A stretch of DNA of 64,000 nt from Microbispora sp. H13382 (lineage in GTDB: Bacteria; Actinomycetota; Actinomycetes; Streptosporangiales; Streptosporangiaceae): NCBI RefSeq assembly GCF_014161445.1, contig NZ_JABBXA010000013.1, positions 1 through 64,000 on the forward strand. The letters run 5' to 3'. Both the position numbers and the translations under genes were made by a program. Position 1 is the first letter of the stretch, and every line of letters begins with the position of its first letter. The notes under the pieces were generated by a model, which was given only the letters and a program-made list of their open reading frames with translations, made no database searches and was not told the origin of the DNA. Shown here piece by piece: positions 26,200 to 35,538 of this stretch.

Positions 26200-27210
26200 T
26201 CAGTTCTCGCGGCGGGCGAAGCGGTTGAAGATGCGCTCGCCGGCGTTGACCGCGCCCTCGGCGACGTCGCGCAGCACGCCGATGAACGGGTCCTGCGACT
26301 GGGCCCAGGACTCGCGGTAGGAGTTGGCCGCAGCCTTGATCTCTTCGGTGATCCTGGCGTTGGCGTCGTCCTCCCGCCGGGGGTAGTCGCCCGCGATGAT
26401 GCGCTCGTACTCGCCGCTGCGACGCCACCGGTCGAGCTCGGCGACCCGGGTCACCGCGAACGGGTGGGTCGTGCCGAGCATGTTGAGGACCTTCAGCAGG
26501 CCGTCCCGCACGTCGCCGGCGGTGTCGTACTCCCTGGCCTGGTCGAGGAACGCCTCGATGTTCATCTCGTGCAGGCGCGAGCCGCCGGCGAGCTTCATGA
26601 GCGCCCGCAGCGCGGCGTCGGGGTCCTGCCCGGCGAGCAGGCCGCCGCGGTCGGCGGACATCTCCGCCTTGCGCTGCCATTCCTCCAGGGCGGCGACGAT
26701 GACCCGCAGGCCGATGTAGCCGAGCGGGATCCAGGCGACCCGCGTGGCCAGGCGGGTCAGGATCGCGAGCATCGTGCCGTAGACGGCGTGGCCCGACAGG
26801 ATGTGCGAGGTCTCGTGGCCGATGACGAAGCGCAGCTCCTCGTCGTCCATCAGGTCGAGCAGACCCGTCGAGACGATGATGAACGGCTCGTCGAAACCGA
26901 TCGCCATCGCGTACGCCTTCGGGTCCTGCTGCACGTAGATCTCGGGGATCTTGTGCAGGTCGAGGATGTAGGCGCTGTCGCGGCCCATGTCGTGCAGGGC
27001 GCGGAACTGGGTGTCGGTGGTGCGCACCGCGGAGGCCAGGAACATCAGACGGAGCCGGCGCTCGCTGAACAGGCCGGACGTGCGCTTGAGCACCGCGTCG
27101 AATCCGGACAGCGAACGCATCGCGACCAGGGCGGAACGGTCGGCGGGATGCTCGTAGGCTCGTGAGCTGATGCCGGTCAGCTGCACGCGGTTGCGATCGG
27201 GAGTGGTCAT
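26200..27210 (-). CDS. M48 family zinc metallopeptidase
   Basis: An HtpX/Oma1-like protease of 336 aa. The zinc motif HETSH (His132, Glu133, His136) and the downstream EMSADRGG, whose Glu is the third ligand, are present. A hydrophobic stretch just after the zinc motif (about 140-170) is the likely membrane segment. Family members degrade damaged membrane proteins; the substrate here is unknown. Start 27210 (MTTPDRN) is preferred; ATG 27219 and 27231 are in frame. Divergent from nadD. Confidence 0.88.
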   Translation of the reverse strand: MTTPDRNRVQLTGISSRAYEHPADRSALVAMRSLSGFDAVLKRTSGLFSERRLRLMFLASAVRTTDTQFRALHDMGRDSAYILDLHKIPEIYVQQDPKAYAMAIGFDEPFIIVSTGLLDLMDDEELRFVIGHETSHILSGHAVYGTMLAILTRLATRVAWIPLGYIGLRVIVAALEEWQRKAEMSADRGGLLAGQDPDAALRALMKLAGGSRLHEMNIEAFLDQAREYDTAGDVRDGLLKVLNMLGTTHPFAVTRVAELDRWRRSGEYERIIAGDYPRREDDANARITEEIKAAANSYRESWAQSQDPFIGVLRDVAEGAVNAGERIFNRFARREN

Positions 27211-27325
27211 GTCCCGCATGCTATGTCTCACGGGCCGGACGCGCGCGGGACGCCGTGAGGAGCCCGGGCCGTCAGGCCAGGGGCCGGTTCCGGATGTGGT
27301 CCGGTAGGCGCGTTATCGTCCGTGC

Positions 27326-27937
27326 ATGCGAAACGGGACGGCGATCCGGCGACTGGGCGTGATGGGCGGGACCTTCGACCCGATCCACCACGGCCACCTG
27401 GTGGCGGCCAGCGAGGTGGCCCACCACTTCGATCTCGACGAGGTGGTGTTCGTCCCGACCGGCCGGCCCTGGCAGAAGGCCGAGCAGACCGTGTCCTCGA
27501 CCGAGGACCGCTACCTGATGACGGTGATCGCCACCGCCTCGAATCCCCGCTTCTCGGTCAGCAGGGTGGACATCGACCGGCCCGGCCCGACGTACACGAT
27601 CGACACGTTGCGGGACATCGCCGCGGTGTACGGCCCGGAGGTGGAGCTGTACTTCATCACCGGTGCCGACGCGCTCGCGCAGATCCTCAGCTGGCGCGAC
27701 GTCGACGAGCTGTTCACCATCGCGCACTTCGTCGGCTGCACGCGGCCCGGCCACACGCTGCAGGACCCCGGCCTGCCGGCGGGCAAGGTCAGCCTGGTCG
27801 AGATCCCGGCCCTGGCGATCTCCTCCTCGGAGTGCCGCGACCGGGTGGCCGCCGGGGAGCCCATCTGGTATCTGGTCCCCGACGGCATCGTGCAGTACAT
27901 CAACAAGCGCCATCTGTACCGCGATCCGGAGTCCTGA
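27326..27937 (+). CDS. nadD: Nicotinate-nucleotide adenylyltransferase
   Basis: Adenylates nicotinate mononucleotide to deamido-NAD in NAD synthesis. The 203-aa protein carries the phosphate-binding [11 protein letters not shown] (about 14-24) and the ISSSECR motif near 169, equivalent to the usual ISSTxIR. Its last 38 bp overlap the 3' end of the opposing MFS gene. In many actinobacteria nadD is followed closely by rsfS; here an MFS/ArsR pair lies between them. Confidence 0.95.
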   Translation: MRNGTAIRRLGVMGGTFDPIHHGHLVAASEVAHHFDLDEVVFVPTGRPWQKAEQTVSSTEDRYLMTVIATASNPRFSVSRVDIDRPGPTYTIDTLRDIAAVYGPEVELYFITGADALAQILSWRDVDELFTIAHFVGCTRPGHTLQDPGLPAGKVSLVEIPALAISSSECRDRVAAGEPIWYLVPDGIVQYINKRHLYRDPES

Positions 27938-29117
27938 CGGCTCGCCGCCGTTCCCGCAGGCCGTACGTCGCGGCGAGCGCGCCGGCGAGCGCCGCCGCGT
28001 ACAGCACCGGACGGTAGGAGGTCAGGGCCAGGAGCCCGGCGCCGAGCGCCATCCCCACAGCGGTCGGGACGAACAGCACGGTGTTGGCGGTGGCGGACAC
28101 CGTGGCCAGCAGGTCGCGGGGTGTGATCCGCTGCACGGCGGTGAAGGCGGCGACCAGCACCCAGGGCAGGCCCAGCCCGGACAGCAGGCTCGCCGCCGCC
28201 ACGACGGGCTCCCAGGGGGCGGCGCGCAGTGCCACCGAGACGGCGAAGAGAAGCCCTCCGGCGGCGGACAGCCGCGCCTCCCCGGCCCGGCGCAGCACCG
28301 GGCCCGCGATCAGGCCGCCGAGGACGGTGCCGCCGCCCTGGATCGCGGACAGCACACCGGTGAAGCCCGGTTCCCGGTGCAGGCCGTGGTCGACCACGGC
28401 GAAGACGGCCGCGCCGTTGACGCCGGAGGCCAGCATCAGCACCGCGCCGGACAGCACGAGGCGGCGCAGGAGCGGGTCGCCGAACAGGAAGCGCGCCCCG
28501 TCCGCCGTCCGGGCCGCCCAGCCGCGCGTCGCAGGGGCGCGCGACCCAGCTGTGCCCGGCAGGCGCAGTGAGCCCAGCAGCCAGGCGCCGGCCGCGAAGG
28601 TGGCCGCGTCGAGCGCGACCACCGCGTCGCCGCCCGCGACGGTGAACAATCCGGCGCCGAGCAGGGGCGCGGCGAGTCGGGTGCCCTCCGACGCGCTCAT
28701 GCGCAGCCCGTTGACCGCGGGCAGCAGCGCCTCCGGCACGGCCGCGGGCAGGACGGCCGCCTCCGCCGCGTCGAGCAGGACGAAGCTCACGCCGTACAGC
28801 ACCAGCACCGCGAACAGCAGCCAGACCTGCGCGGGGGAACGGACCAGGAAGAGCAGGCAGAGCGTCGCGCCCATCACGACGTTCGTCCAGATCAGCACGG
28901 GCCGGGCGCCGAGGAGGTCGACCAGCGCGCCGAGGGCCGGCCCGGCCGCCGTCGGCGCCCAGAAGCAGAAGGCGGCGAGACCGGCGAGGCTGTCCGACCC
29001 GGTCAGCGACTTCACCCAGATGCCCGCGACCAGGGACATGGCCATGGTGCCGAAACCGGAGACCACGACGGCGCTCAGGTAGCGGCGGGCGTTGCGGTCG
29101 GCGAGAGCGGCTTTCAC
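27900..29117 (-). CDS. MFS transporter, probable drug exporter
   Basis: The 405-aa protein has about 12 hydrophobic segments and the early segment [16 protein letters not shown] typical of the MFS_3 / MefA-type exporter group. GTG 29117 (MKAALADRN) is chosen; an in-frame TTG at 29138 would add 7 residues. It is divergent from an ArsR-family gene, with an 11-bp inverted repeat in the shared promoter region, so it is probably repressed by that protein. Its 3' end overlaps nadD on the other strand by 38 bp. Confidence 0.85.
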   Translation of the reverse strand: MKAALADRNARRYLSAVVVSGFGTMAMSLVAGIWVKSLTGSDSLAGLAAFCFWAPTAAGPALGALVDLLGARPVLIWTNVVMGATLCLLFLVRSPAQVWLLFAVLVLYGVSFVLLDAAEAAVLPAAVPEALLPAVNGLRMSASEGTRLAAPLLGAGLFTVAGGDAVVALDAATFAAGAWLLGSLRLPGTAGSRAPATRGWAARTADGARFLFGDPLLRRLVLSGAVLMLASGVNGAAVFAVVDHGLHREPGFTGVLSAIQGGGTVLGGLIAGPVLRRAGEARLSAAGGLLFAVSVALRAAPWEPVVAAASLLSGLGLPWVLVAAFTAVQRITPRDLLATVSATANTVLFVPTAVGMALGAGLLALTSYRPVLYAAALAGALAATYGLRERRRAVRTPDRGTDGAC

Positions 29118-29139
29118 GACGATCGATGATCGCCGCAAG

Positions 29140-29167
29140 CAACCCCCAAGTCAATGCTTGGGGGTTG
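29140..29167. promoter_or_regulatory. Probable ArsR-family operator
   Basis: CAACCCCCAAG (29140-29150) and CTTGGGGGTTG (29157-29167) are perfect 11-bp inverted arms separated by 6 nt. They lie between the divergent MFS (start 29117) and ArsR (start 29189) genes and could control both. Confidence 0.7.
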
Positions 29168-29188
29168 TGATGGTGTTTACTTTCCGCC

Positions 29189-29710
29189 ATGACGGAGGCG
29201 GATCCCAAGCTCAGGGCGCTCGCGCATCCGGTGCGGCTGCGCATGCTCTCTCTGATGTGGGGCGCGCCCATGTCGGCGGCCGAACTGTCCCGTGAGCTGG
29301 GCATCTCGCACGCCCTCGCCAGCCACCACCTGCGCTGCCTGGACGACGCCGGGCTGACCGAACTCGCCGACGTACGGGTTCGGCGCGGCGGCCGGGAGCG
29401 CCGCTACCGGGCGGCGGGAGGCACGCCGCTGACCGAGCAGCGGGACGATTTCCCGCTGCTCGCCGAGGCGCTGGCGCGATCGCTGTGCGAACGTGCCGGG
29501 CGGCGGCGCGCGGACGAGGAGGGGGTGACGGCCGACGCCGAGCTGTGGGTCGAGCCCGAGCTGTGGCACGACGTCCGCGGCAGGATTCTCGCCGCGATCG
29601 TCGATCTGCACGAGGGCGCGGCGGCCCCCCGCACGCCGGGCACCATCCGGGTCGGCGCCACTGTCGCGGTCTTCCCTCTGGTGGAATCCACGGGCTCCGG
29701 AGGACGTTGA
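29189..29710 (+). CDS. ArsR-family winged-helix repressor
   Basis: The 173-aa protein has an N-terminal winged helix (about 5-85). The recognition region is AAELSRELGISHALASHHLRC, followed by a basic wing (RRGGRERRYR). The remaining C-terminal part is helical and holds the likely ligand-sensing surface. No Cys-based metal site is evident, since only one Cys lies in the HTH helix, so an organic ligand is more likely than metal. Divergent from the MFS gene it presumably regulates. Confidence 0.85.
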   Translation: MTEADPKLRALAHPVRLRMLSLMWGAPMSAAELSRELGISHALASHHLRCLDDAGLTELADVRVRRGGRERRYRAAGGTPLTEQRDDFPLLAEALARSLCERAGRRRADEEGVTADAELWVEPELWHDVRGRILAAIVDLHEGAAAPRTPGTIRVGATVAVFPLVESTGSGGR

Positions 29711-29843
29711 AATCCTGATCCCGGGCATAACACCGGAATCGACAGGGTGTGCCGGTAGGGTCTTGGCCGGGAAAGCCGGTTGTGGGGGACACGTCGACTG
29801 TGCACCCTGGAAAGAGCCCGTCAACGGAGGACAGAACCGAATC

Positions 29844-30248
29844 GTGACAGCATCCGAGAGATCGATCCAGCTCGTGCGGGTGGCGGCCGAGGCCGCCGCC
29901 GAGAAGCTGGCCGACGACATCATCGCCTACGACGTGAGCGAACAGCTCGTCATCACCGACGCCTTCCTCCTCTGCTCCGCCTCCAACGACCGCCAGGTCC
30001 GCGCGGTCGTCGACGAGATCGAGGAGCGCCTGCGCGTCGAGGCCGACGCCAAGCCCGTACGCCGTGAGGGCGAGCGGGAGGGCCGCTGGGTCCTGCTCGA
30101 CTACCTCGACATCGTGGTGCACGTGCAGCACGAGGAAGACCGCAACTTCTACGCGCTGGAGCGCCTGTGGAAGGACTGCCCGTCCATCGAACTGCCGGAG
30201 AGCGTCAAGCGCGTGGCCGAGCAGCGCGGGCACGGAGCGGCCCGGTGA
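29844..30248 (+). CDS. rsfS: Ribosomal silencing factor RsfS
   Basis: Binds L14 on the 50S subunit and blocks subunit joining when nutrients are short. The 134-aa protein has the family signature DVSEQLVITDAFLLCSASNDRQ near 35-55 and the WVLLDYLDIVVHV segment near 85-100. GTG 29844 follows GGAGG with a long spacer (about 13 nt); upstream in-frame starts lack better sites. The histidine phosphatase gene follows after 25 nt. Confidence 0.93.
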   Translation: MTASERSIQLVRVAAEAAAEKLADDIIAYDVSEQLVITDAFLLCSASNDRQVRAVVDEIEERLRVEADAKPVRREGEREGRWVLLDYLDIVVHVQHEEDRNFYALERLWKDCPSIELPESVKRVAEQRGHGAAR

Positions 30249-30273
30249 CGAACGCCATCATCGGGGCGGCGCG

Positions 30274-30909
30274 ATGAGCCGTCGCGTCGTCTGCCTGCGG
30301 CACGGGCAGACGCTGTGGAACGTCGAGAAGCGCTTCCAGGGGCACACCGACATCGCGTTGGACGAGACCGGCATCGCGCAGGCGGCCCGGGCGGCCTCCC
30401 TGCTCGCGGCGCTGCGGCCCACCATGCTGGTCTCCTCCGACCTGCGGCGTGCCTACGACACCGCGTCGGCCCTCGGCCGGCTCACCGGACTCGACGTCGC
30501 CGTGGACAAGGATCTGCGCGAGCGCGGCGGCGGCGAGTGGGAGGGCCTGACCCGCGACGAGATCAGGGCGGGCTGGCCGGTCGAGTACGAGGCGTGGGAG
30601 GCCCCGGGCGGCGAGGACGTGGCGCACGTCGCCGACCGCGTCGCCGACGCGGTCGGGCGCTGGGCGTCCCGCCTCGACGAGAACGGCCTGCTGGTCATCG
30701 CCTCGCACGGCGCCGCGCTGCGGCTCGGCATCTGCCGGCTGCTCGGGCTGCCGCAGGAGCTGTGGTCCGCGCTCGGCAGCCTGGGCAACTGCTCGTGGTC
30801 GGTCCTGGAGGAGGGCCGCCGCGGCTGGCGCCTGCTGGAGCACAACGCCGGCACGCTGCCGGAGCCGATCAGCAGCGACGACAGCCCGGCCGCCACCGCC
30901 GACGCCTGA
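30274..30909 (+). CDS. Histidine phosphatase (phosphoglycerate mutase-like)
   Basis: The 211-aa protein has the RHGQT motif (residues 8-12) with the catalytic His. The partner His is in IASHGAALR near residue 148, and the acidic residue is in the ERGGGEWEG segment. This clade follows rsfS in many actinobacteria and is annotated as a histidine phosphatase; the physiological substrate is unknown. The gene is 25 nt downstream of rsfS, so probably one operon. Confidence 0.88.
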   Translation: MSRRVVCLRHGQTLWNVEKRFQGHTDIALDETGIAQAARAASLLAALRPTMLVSSDLRRAYDTASALGRLTGLDVAVDKDLRERGGGEWEGLTRDEIRAGWPVEYEAWEAPGGEDVAHVADRVADAVGRWASRLDENGLLVIASHGAALRLGICRLLGLPQELWSALGSLGNCSWSVLEEGRRGWRLLEHNAGTLPEPISSDDSPAATADA

Positions 30910-30930
30910 TACGGGTGTGACCGGTGACAA

Positions 30931-30959
30931 TTAGGTAAACGGAAGGGCATACCTATATG
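30931..30959 (+). promoter_or_regulatory. Candidate promoter of tRNA-Ala (first copy)
   Basis: TTAGGT (30931-30936), a 17-nt spacer and TATATG (30954-30959) give a plausible vegetative promoter about 40 nt before the mature tRNA start. Confidence 0.5.
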
Positions 30960-31000
30960 CTCTCCGAGCGCCGCGCCGGGAGCACCCGGAGCGGTGGCAA

Positions 31001-31073
31001 GGGGCTATAGCGCAGCTGGTAGCGCACCTCCATGGCATGGAGGGGGTCTGGGGTTCGAGTCCCCATAGCTCCA
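31001..31073 (+). tRNA. tRNA-Ala (anticodon GGC)
   Basis: The 73-nt cloverleaf has acceptor stem GGGGCTA (31001-31007) pairing with TAGCTCC (31066-31072, one G-T pair), discriminator A, an anticodon stem CCTCC/GGAGG with loop ATGGCAT, and T-loop TTCGAGT. CCA is not encoded. A second GGC-anticodon copy is at 63597, same strand; the two differ at three sites (a compensated anticodon-stem pair and one T-arm base). Confidence 0.95.
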
Positions 31074-31182
31074 CACACCATGGCTGGAACTTTCAGGCCC
31101 GTCTCTCGCATGACCTGCGCTCCCGCCCAGCGCCTCACCGTGGACGTTGACTCACCTCTGGCCGCCGTCTGACTCTTCCGGC

Positions 31183-31977
31183 GTGAGACGTCACAGTGCC
31201 CTCCTCCTCGCGGCCGCCGTGGTGGGCTCGACCGTCACGGCCCCCGCCCCGGCGCACGCGGCGGCGTGGGAGACGGTCGTCGACACCGGCTCGTTCGCCG
31301 GCTACTCCGCCCTGGAGTCGGAGTGGAAGTACCTGTATCCGTGGGGGTCCGACCACAACGGCTCCGCCCGGATGTACGGCTCGTCCAGCGACCACAACCA
31401 CATCTCCCTGTCCGGCGGGGTGCTGACGCTGACGGCCACCAGGATCACCTGGGACGAGGGCACGAGCACCGCCAACCCGCATCCGGCGATCCACTACCAC
31501 TCCGGCGCGATCCACGCCCGGGACCAGGTCGTGGTGAACGACCAGTTCCCCAACTGGGAGGTCAAGGGAGACTTCCAGGCGCCGTCGTCCCGGGGGACCT
31601 GGCCGGCGTTCTGGCTCACCGGGGTGAACAGCTGGCCGCCCGAGAGCGACATCCTGGAGTTCAAGGGCGACAGCCGCAACTGGTTCAACACGTTCCGTAC
31701 CTCGTCCGACGTGGACAGCACGGTCGTGGGCGTGTCGTCCCCCGGTTCCTGGCACACCTACCGGGCGTGGATCACCAAGGTGAGCGCCACGGACGTGGAC
31801 ATCCACTACTACGTCGACGGCCAGTGGAAGGCCGTCCACCACGCCCGTGGCTTCGTCGGCAAGCCGATGTGGCTGATCGTCAACCTTCAGATGGAGGGCT
31901 CGTCCGGCTCCCCGGGCCCGAGCGCCGCCACGTACTACCGCGCCCGCAACGTCTACGTCGGCCGCTCCCGCGCCTGA
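31183..31977 (+). CDS. Secreted GH16-like glycoside hydrolase
   Basis: The 264-aa protein starts with a signal peptide (Arg-rich start, hydrophobic core, cleavage after AHA at about 26). The core is a concanavalin-like fold with the GH16 catalytic motif ExDxxE (Glu154, Asp156, Glu159 in ESDILEF), where the first Glu is nucleophile and the last acid/base. GH16 members cleave beta-1,3/1,4-glucans, agar, carrageenan or xyloglucan; the substrate is not clear here. GTG 31183 has no strong ribosome site. It is the first gene of the accessory region. Confidence 0.82.
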   Translation: MRRHSALLLAAAVVGSTVTAPAPAHAAAWETVVDTGSFAGYSALESEWKYLYPWGSDHNGSARMYGSSSDHNHISLSGGVLTLTATRITWDEGTSTANPHPAIHYHSGAIHARDQVVVNDQFPNWEVKGDFQAPSSRGTWPAFWLTGVNSWPPESDILEFKGDSRNWFNTFRTSSDVDSTVVGVSSPGSWHTYRAWITKVSATDVDIHYYVDGQWKAVHHARGFVGKPMWLIVNLQMEGSSGSPGPSAATYYRARNVYVGRSRA

Positions 31978-31984
31978 CGGAGGG

Positions 31985-33370
31985 TCACAGGCTCTTGAGA
32001 TAGGCGAGCGACGGCATGAAGAAGTACTCGCCGCCCTTCATCGTCACGGTCTGGGGGACCTGCCGCTGGGGCGCGCTGAGTTTCGTGCCGCCCCACGCCT
32101 TCGGATAGCGCACCTTGACGTCCCGCTTGCCCTGGCCGATCACCGGGTCGTGGCCGGTGCCGCCGGCGGGGAAATCGGGATTGTCGGCCCAGGTCTGCTG
32201 GGTGAACTCGAACTGAGCCTGCAGGCTGGAGTTGAACGCCATGAACAGCAGGCCCACCCCGCCCGTCGGCCTGGTCTGCGGGGCCGCGTCGTCCCACGGC
32301 CTGTCGGTGCGCCTGCCGTACGTCTGGCCGCGCCGGGCCATCATGACGCCGAGCGCGCGCTCCAGCCCGCCGTCCCGTGAGTCGCGCGGGTTGGCCTTGC
32401 GGATGTGCGCGCTCACCGGGCACTTCGACCCGGGGTCGTCGCGGTAGCTGAAGTCGTTCTGCACCGGATGGCCCTCGGAGCTCGGCTTGCCGTGCAGCCG
32501 CAGCGGCGTGCCGTTGCGGAACCGGCCCACCAGCATCGCGCCCGCGAGCGGCCGGTCGTCGCCCTTCAGCCCCAGCGCGTCGGCGAGGGCCTCCTCGGCC
32601 TCGCGGAACGCGCGGACGTTCTGCTCCAGCTTGCGCAGGACGAGATAACTGCCGAAGTGCCGGCTCGGGTGCGGGGCGAGCGGGTCGGCGACGAGCACGT
32701 GGCTGAGCGGGAAGAACGGGTTCCAGTTGGTGCCGGGCTCGGCGGCCACCTGGTCGGCGAGGAACAGCGGCTGGCTGCGGCCGTCCACGTAGCCGAAGTG
32801 CTCGATGCCCCGGCCCTGGGCGTCGCGCAGGCCCTCGCCCTTCTCCTCCCCGACGATCTTCGCGGTCTTCGGCAGCAGCGCGAGGACCCGCGTGCGGGTG
32901 GCGGCGACCGGCTCGGGCGTGGCGTCGCCGATCAGCACGATCGCGTGGATCTCCTCCTGGTAGTGCTTCTCCCAGGCGCCGACGGCGGGGTCGCTCAGCG
33001 TGTCCTTACGCCGCTTCATGCCCGATTTGAACGCGTTGTCGGTGAATTTCGTGGTGGATTCGCCCAGTTTGAGATAGCCGGGCTTGCTGATTCCCACGCC
33101 CACGTACGGCGTGCCGGGCTTCTTCGAGCGGTTGAAGTCGCGGACCTCCTCCAGATGCTTCCTGGCCGATTTCATGAGCGGCACGAGGGAGCGCAGGAAG
33201 CGCCTGCCGTCCGGGCCGTCGCCGAAGCGCACGAGCAGCAGGGACATGCTTTCCCGTACGTGCCCCTGCAGGATGTTCGGCTGCAGGTTGTCGAGCATCG
33301 CCTTGGTGTCGGCGTCGAGTTTCGCCGAATCCCATGCGAGCGGTTTCCCGTTGGACAGGTCGACCGGCAT
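31985..33370 (-). CDS. DyP-type heme peroxidase
   Basis: The 461-aa protein carries the GxxDG motif (GYVDGRSQP, catalytic Asp196) and the heme-ligand region AHIRKANPRD (His322). No signal peptide, Tat motif or encapsulin-targeting tail is evident at either end, so it is likely cytosolic. It begins with the domain start NLQPNILQGH. ATG 33370 follows GGGGAAGGA. It ends 7 nt from the GH16 gene in convergent orientation and is divergent from the YbdK-type ligase. Confidence 0.9.
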   Translation of the reverse strand: MPVDLSNGKPLAWDSAKLDADTKAMLDNLQPNILQGHVRESMSLLLVRFGDGPDGRRFLRSLVPLMKSARKHLEEVRDFNRSKKPGTPYVGVGISKPGYLKLGESTTKFTDNAFKSGMKRRKDTLSDPAVGAWEKHYQEEIHAIVLIGDATPEPVAATRTRVLALLPKTAKIVGEEKGEGLRDAQGRGIEHFGYVDGRSQPLFLADQVAAEPGTNWNPFFPLSHVLVADPLAPHPSRHFGSYLVLRKLEQNVRAFREAEEALADALGLKGDDRPLAGAMLVGRFRNGTPLRLHGKPSSEGHPVQNDFSYRDDPGSKCPVSAHIRKANPRDSRDGGLERALGVMMARRGQTYGRRTDRPWDDAAPQTRPTGGVGLLFMAFNSSLQAQFEFTQQTWADNPDFPAGGTGHDPVIGQGKRDVKVRYPKAWGGTKLSAPQRQVPQTVTMKGGEYFFMPSLAYLKSL

Positions 33371-33514
33371 GTCGATTCCTTCCCCGTAGTGGAAATGTCG
33401 GGCCCCCACCGATAAGAGTCATCATCCACGGAAAAGGTTCCCTGCGCCCCGACTTTCCCTGTGCGAGACGCGCCAGGTCAGGCCTATTCCGCACCACGGG
33501 GGTAGTGATCGGTC

Positions 33515-34609
33515 ATGACGAAGAGACGGCCTGTCGGCGTTGAAGAGGAGTTCCTTGTCGTCGATCTCGAGACCCGGCGGCTGACGCCGCTGGCGGAGTC
33601 GATGCTGGAGCGGCTGCCGGACGAGGGGTTCGCGGCCGAGCTGCAGCGGTCGGTGGTGGAGACCAACAGCACCCCGATGGAGGACCTGGCCGACGTACGG
33701 GCCGAGATCGTGCGGCTGCGCCAGGCGCTCGTGTCGGCCGGCGAGCCGCTGGGCGTGGGCGTCATCGCCTCCGGCACGACCCCGATCACCGGCATCGAGG
33801 GCTACACGTTCACTCCCGGGGAGCGCTACCGCTACCTGTGGGAGTCCTACCGGTTCCTCGCCGAGGAGCAGCTCATCTGCGGGGCGCAGGTGCACGTGGA
33901 GATCGACGACAGGGACGTCGCGGTGCTCGCCGCCCAGCGCGTGGAGGCGTGGCTTCCCCCGCTGCTCGCGCTCAGCGCCAGCTCGCCGTACTGGATGGAC
34001 GAGGACAGCGGGTACGCCAGCAGCCGGGCGCTGACCTGGCAGCGCTGGCCGACGGCCGGGCCGCTGGGCCCGTTCGCGGACGCGGCCGATTACGACAGGA
34101 CGGCCGAGGACCTGGTTGCCTCCGGCGTCATCGAGGACCGCGGCATGGTCTACTTCGACCTGCGGCTCAGCGCCCACGTGCCGACCGTGGAGATGCGCAT
34201 CTGCGACTCCTGCCCGCTCGCCGACGACGTGGTGCTGCTCGCCGGGCTCTTCCGCGCACTCATGACGAGGGAGATGGAAGCCGTGGAGCGGGGCGAGCCG
34301 CCGGCCGGCGAGCAGCGCCTGGCGCTGCTGCGGGCGGCCAACTGGCGGGCGGCCCGCGACGGGCTGGAGGGCGACCTGCTGTCGCCGGTGACGAGCAGGC
34401 CCGAGCCGGCCCCGCAGCTCGTCACCTGGATGCTGGAGGAACTGCGGCCGACCCTGGAGGAGCTGGGCGACTGGGAGATCGTCTCGGAGCTCGCCGACGC
34501 CGCGCTGCGCCGGGGCAGCTCCGCCTCGCGCCAGCGGGGGGCGTACGCGGTCAACGGGAAGCCGGAGGACGCGGTCGACCTGCTCCTCGCGGAGACCCGG
34601 CAGCGCTAG
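33515..34609 (+). CDS. YbdK-type carboxylate-amine ligase (glutamate-cysteine ligase 2 family)
   Basis: The 364-aa protein has the family start VGVEEEFLVVD, the VETNSTP segment and the GAQVHVEIDD metal-site region. YbdK enzymes have weak glutamate-cysteine ligase activity in vitro. Actinomycetes use mycothiol rather than glutathione, so the true product is open. The gene is divergent from the DyP peroxidase across 144 nt. Two small membrane-protein genes follow after 87 nt. Confidence 0.9.
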   Translation: MTKRRPVGVEEEFLVVDLETRRLTPLAESMLERLPDEGFAAELQRSVVETNSTPMEDLADVRAEIVRLRQALVSAGEPLGVGVIASGTTPITGIEGYTFTPGERYRYLWESYRFLAEEQLICGAQVHVEIDDRDVAVLAAQRVEAWLPPLLALSASSPYWMDEDSGYASSRALTWQRWPTAGPLGPFADAADYDRTAEDLVASGVIEDRGMVYFDLRLSAHVPTVEMRICDSCPLADDVVLLAGLFRALMTREMEAVERGEPPAGEQRLALLRAANWRAARDGLEGDLLSPVTSRPEPAPQLVTWMLEELRPTLEELGDWEIVSELADAALRRGSSASRQRGAYAVNGKPEDAVDLLLAETRQR

Positions 34610-34696
34610 GAGGCCGTGCGGCAGGGCGGGCATGCGGGCCGATACCCTACTGGCCATGTCACTGGCCATGTCTGCGATCCCCGCCCCGAGCGCGGC

Positions 34697-35050
34697 ATGA
34701 ACGGCGCGTATTCCGGCTGGCTGATCGGCGCGGCCCTGCTGCTGGCATTGGCCGGCGCCGTCACCGCCGTACGGGACCGGCCGATGGGGCCGGTGCTGCT
34801 GGCCGGGCTGGGACTGCTGGAGCTGGCCGTGCTCGCGCAGGCGGGTTTCGCGCTCGCCGGGCTCGGCCACGTCGCCGAGAAGGCGACCTTCATCGGCTAC
34901 CTGGCGGGCACTGTGGTGATCCCGCCCGCCGCCATGTGGTGGGGCCGTGCGGAGCGTACGCGCTGGGGCCCGGTGGTCATCGCCGTGGCCGCCTTCACCG
35001 TGGCCGTCATGACCGGGCGGCTGCTGCAGATCTGGAACGCGGGCGCATGA
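34697..35050 (+). CDS. Small hypothetical membrane protein, 117 aa
   Basis: I do not recognise a family. The protein has four predicted membrane helices and very short loops. ATG 34697 (MNGAYSG) places the first helix immediately after the start; an upstream in-frame start at 34616 would add an unlikely polar lead. Its stop overlaps the next gene start (ATGA), which also encodes a four-helix protein, so the pair may form one complex. Confidence 0.65.
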   Translation: MNGAYSGWLIGAALLLALAGAVTAVRDRPMGPVLLAGLGLLELAVLAQAGFALAGLGHVAEKATFIGYLAGTVVIPPAAMWWGRAERTRWGPVVIAVAAFTVAVMTGRLLQIWNAGA

Positions 35051-35433
35051 GCGCTCCTTCCGGCACCGGGCCTGGGCGCGTGCTCGTGGCCGTGTACGGG
35101 ATCTTCGCGCTGGCCGCGACGTCCCGCGCCGCCGTGCAGATCGCCACGCGCTTCGCCGAGGCGCCGCTGGCGTACGCGCTGTCGGCGTTCGCCGGAGTGG
35201 TCTACATCGTGCTCACGGTGGCGCTGGCCCGGAACGCCCGGCGCCTGGCGGTGGCCGCCTGCCTGGTCGAGCTGGCCGGGGTGCTGGTCGTCGGCACGCT
35301 GAGCCTGGCCGACCCCGCCGCGTTCCCGCACGCGACCGTGTGGTCCGGGTACGGCAGCGGGTACCTCTTCGTGCCGCTCGTGCTGCCCGTCGTCGGCCTT
35401 CTCTGGCTGCTGCGCGGCGTCCGCCGCTCGTAA
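35047..35433 (+). CDS. Small hypothetical membrane protein, 128 aa
   Basis: A four-helix membrane protein with a C-terminal Arg cluster (RGVRRS). It overlaps the preceding small membrane-protein gene by 4 bp. Size and profile resemble integral membrane proteins common in actinomycetes without assigned function. No motif supports a specific role. Confidence 0.68.
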   Translation: MSAPSGTGPGRVLVAVYGIFALAATSRAAVQIATRFAEAPLAYALSAFAGVVYIVLTVALARNARRLAVAACLVELAGVLVVGTLSLADPAAFPHATVWSGYGSGYLFVPLVLPVVGLLWLLRGVRRS

Positions 35434-35538
35434 CGGCTTTCTCGGGAAGCAGCGGGAAGCAGGGAACAAATGAGAGCGATGAGGGCTTTGGTATGGTGCT
35501 AATCGTAGGATGACTGGATGAGGGGAAGTGTTGCGGCG

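Noticed and set aside
35518..35538. ATG 35518 as the start of the CynX-like transporter
   Set aside because: ATG 35539 has AGGGGAAG at suitable spacing and keeps a normal N-terminus; the earlier start remains possible but is less supported.
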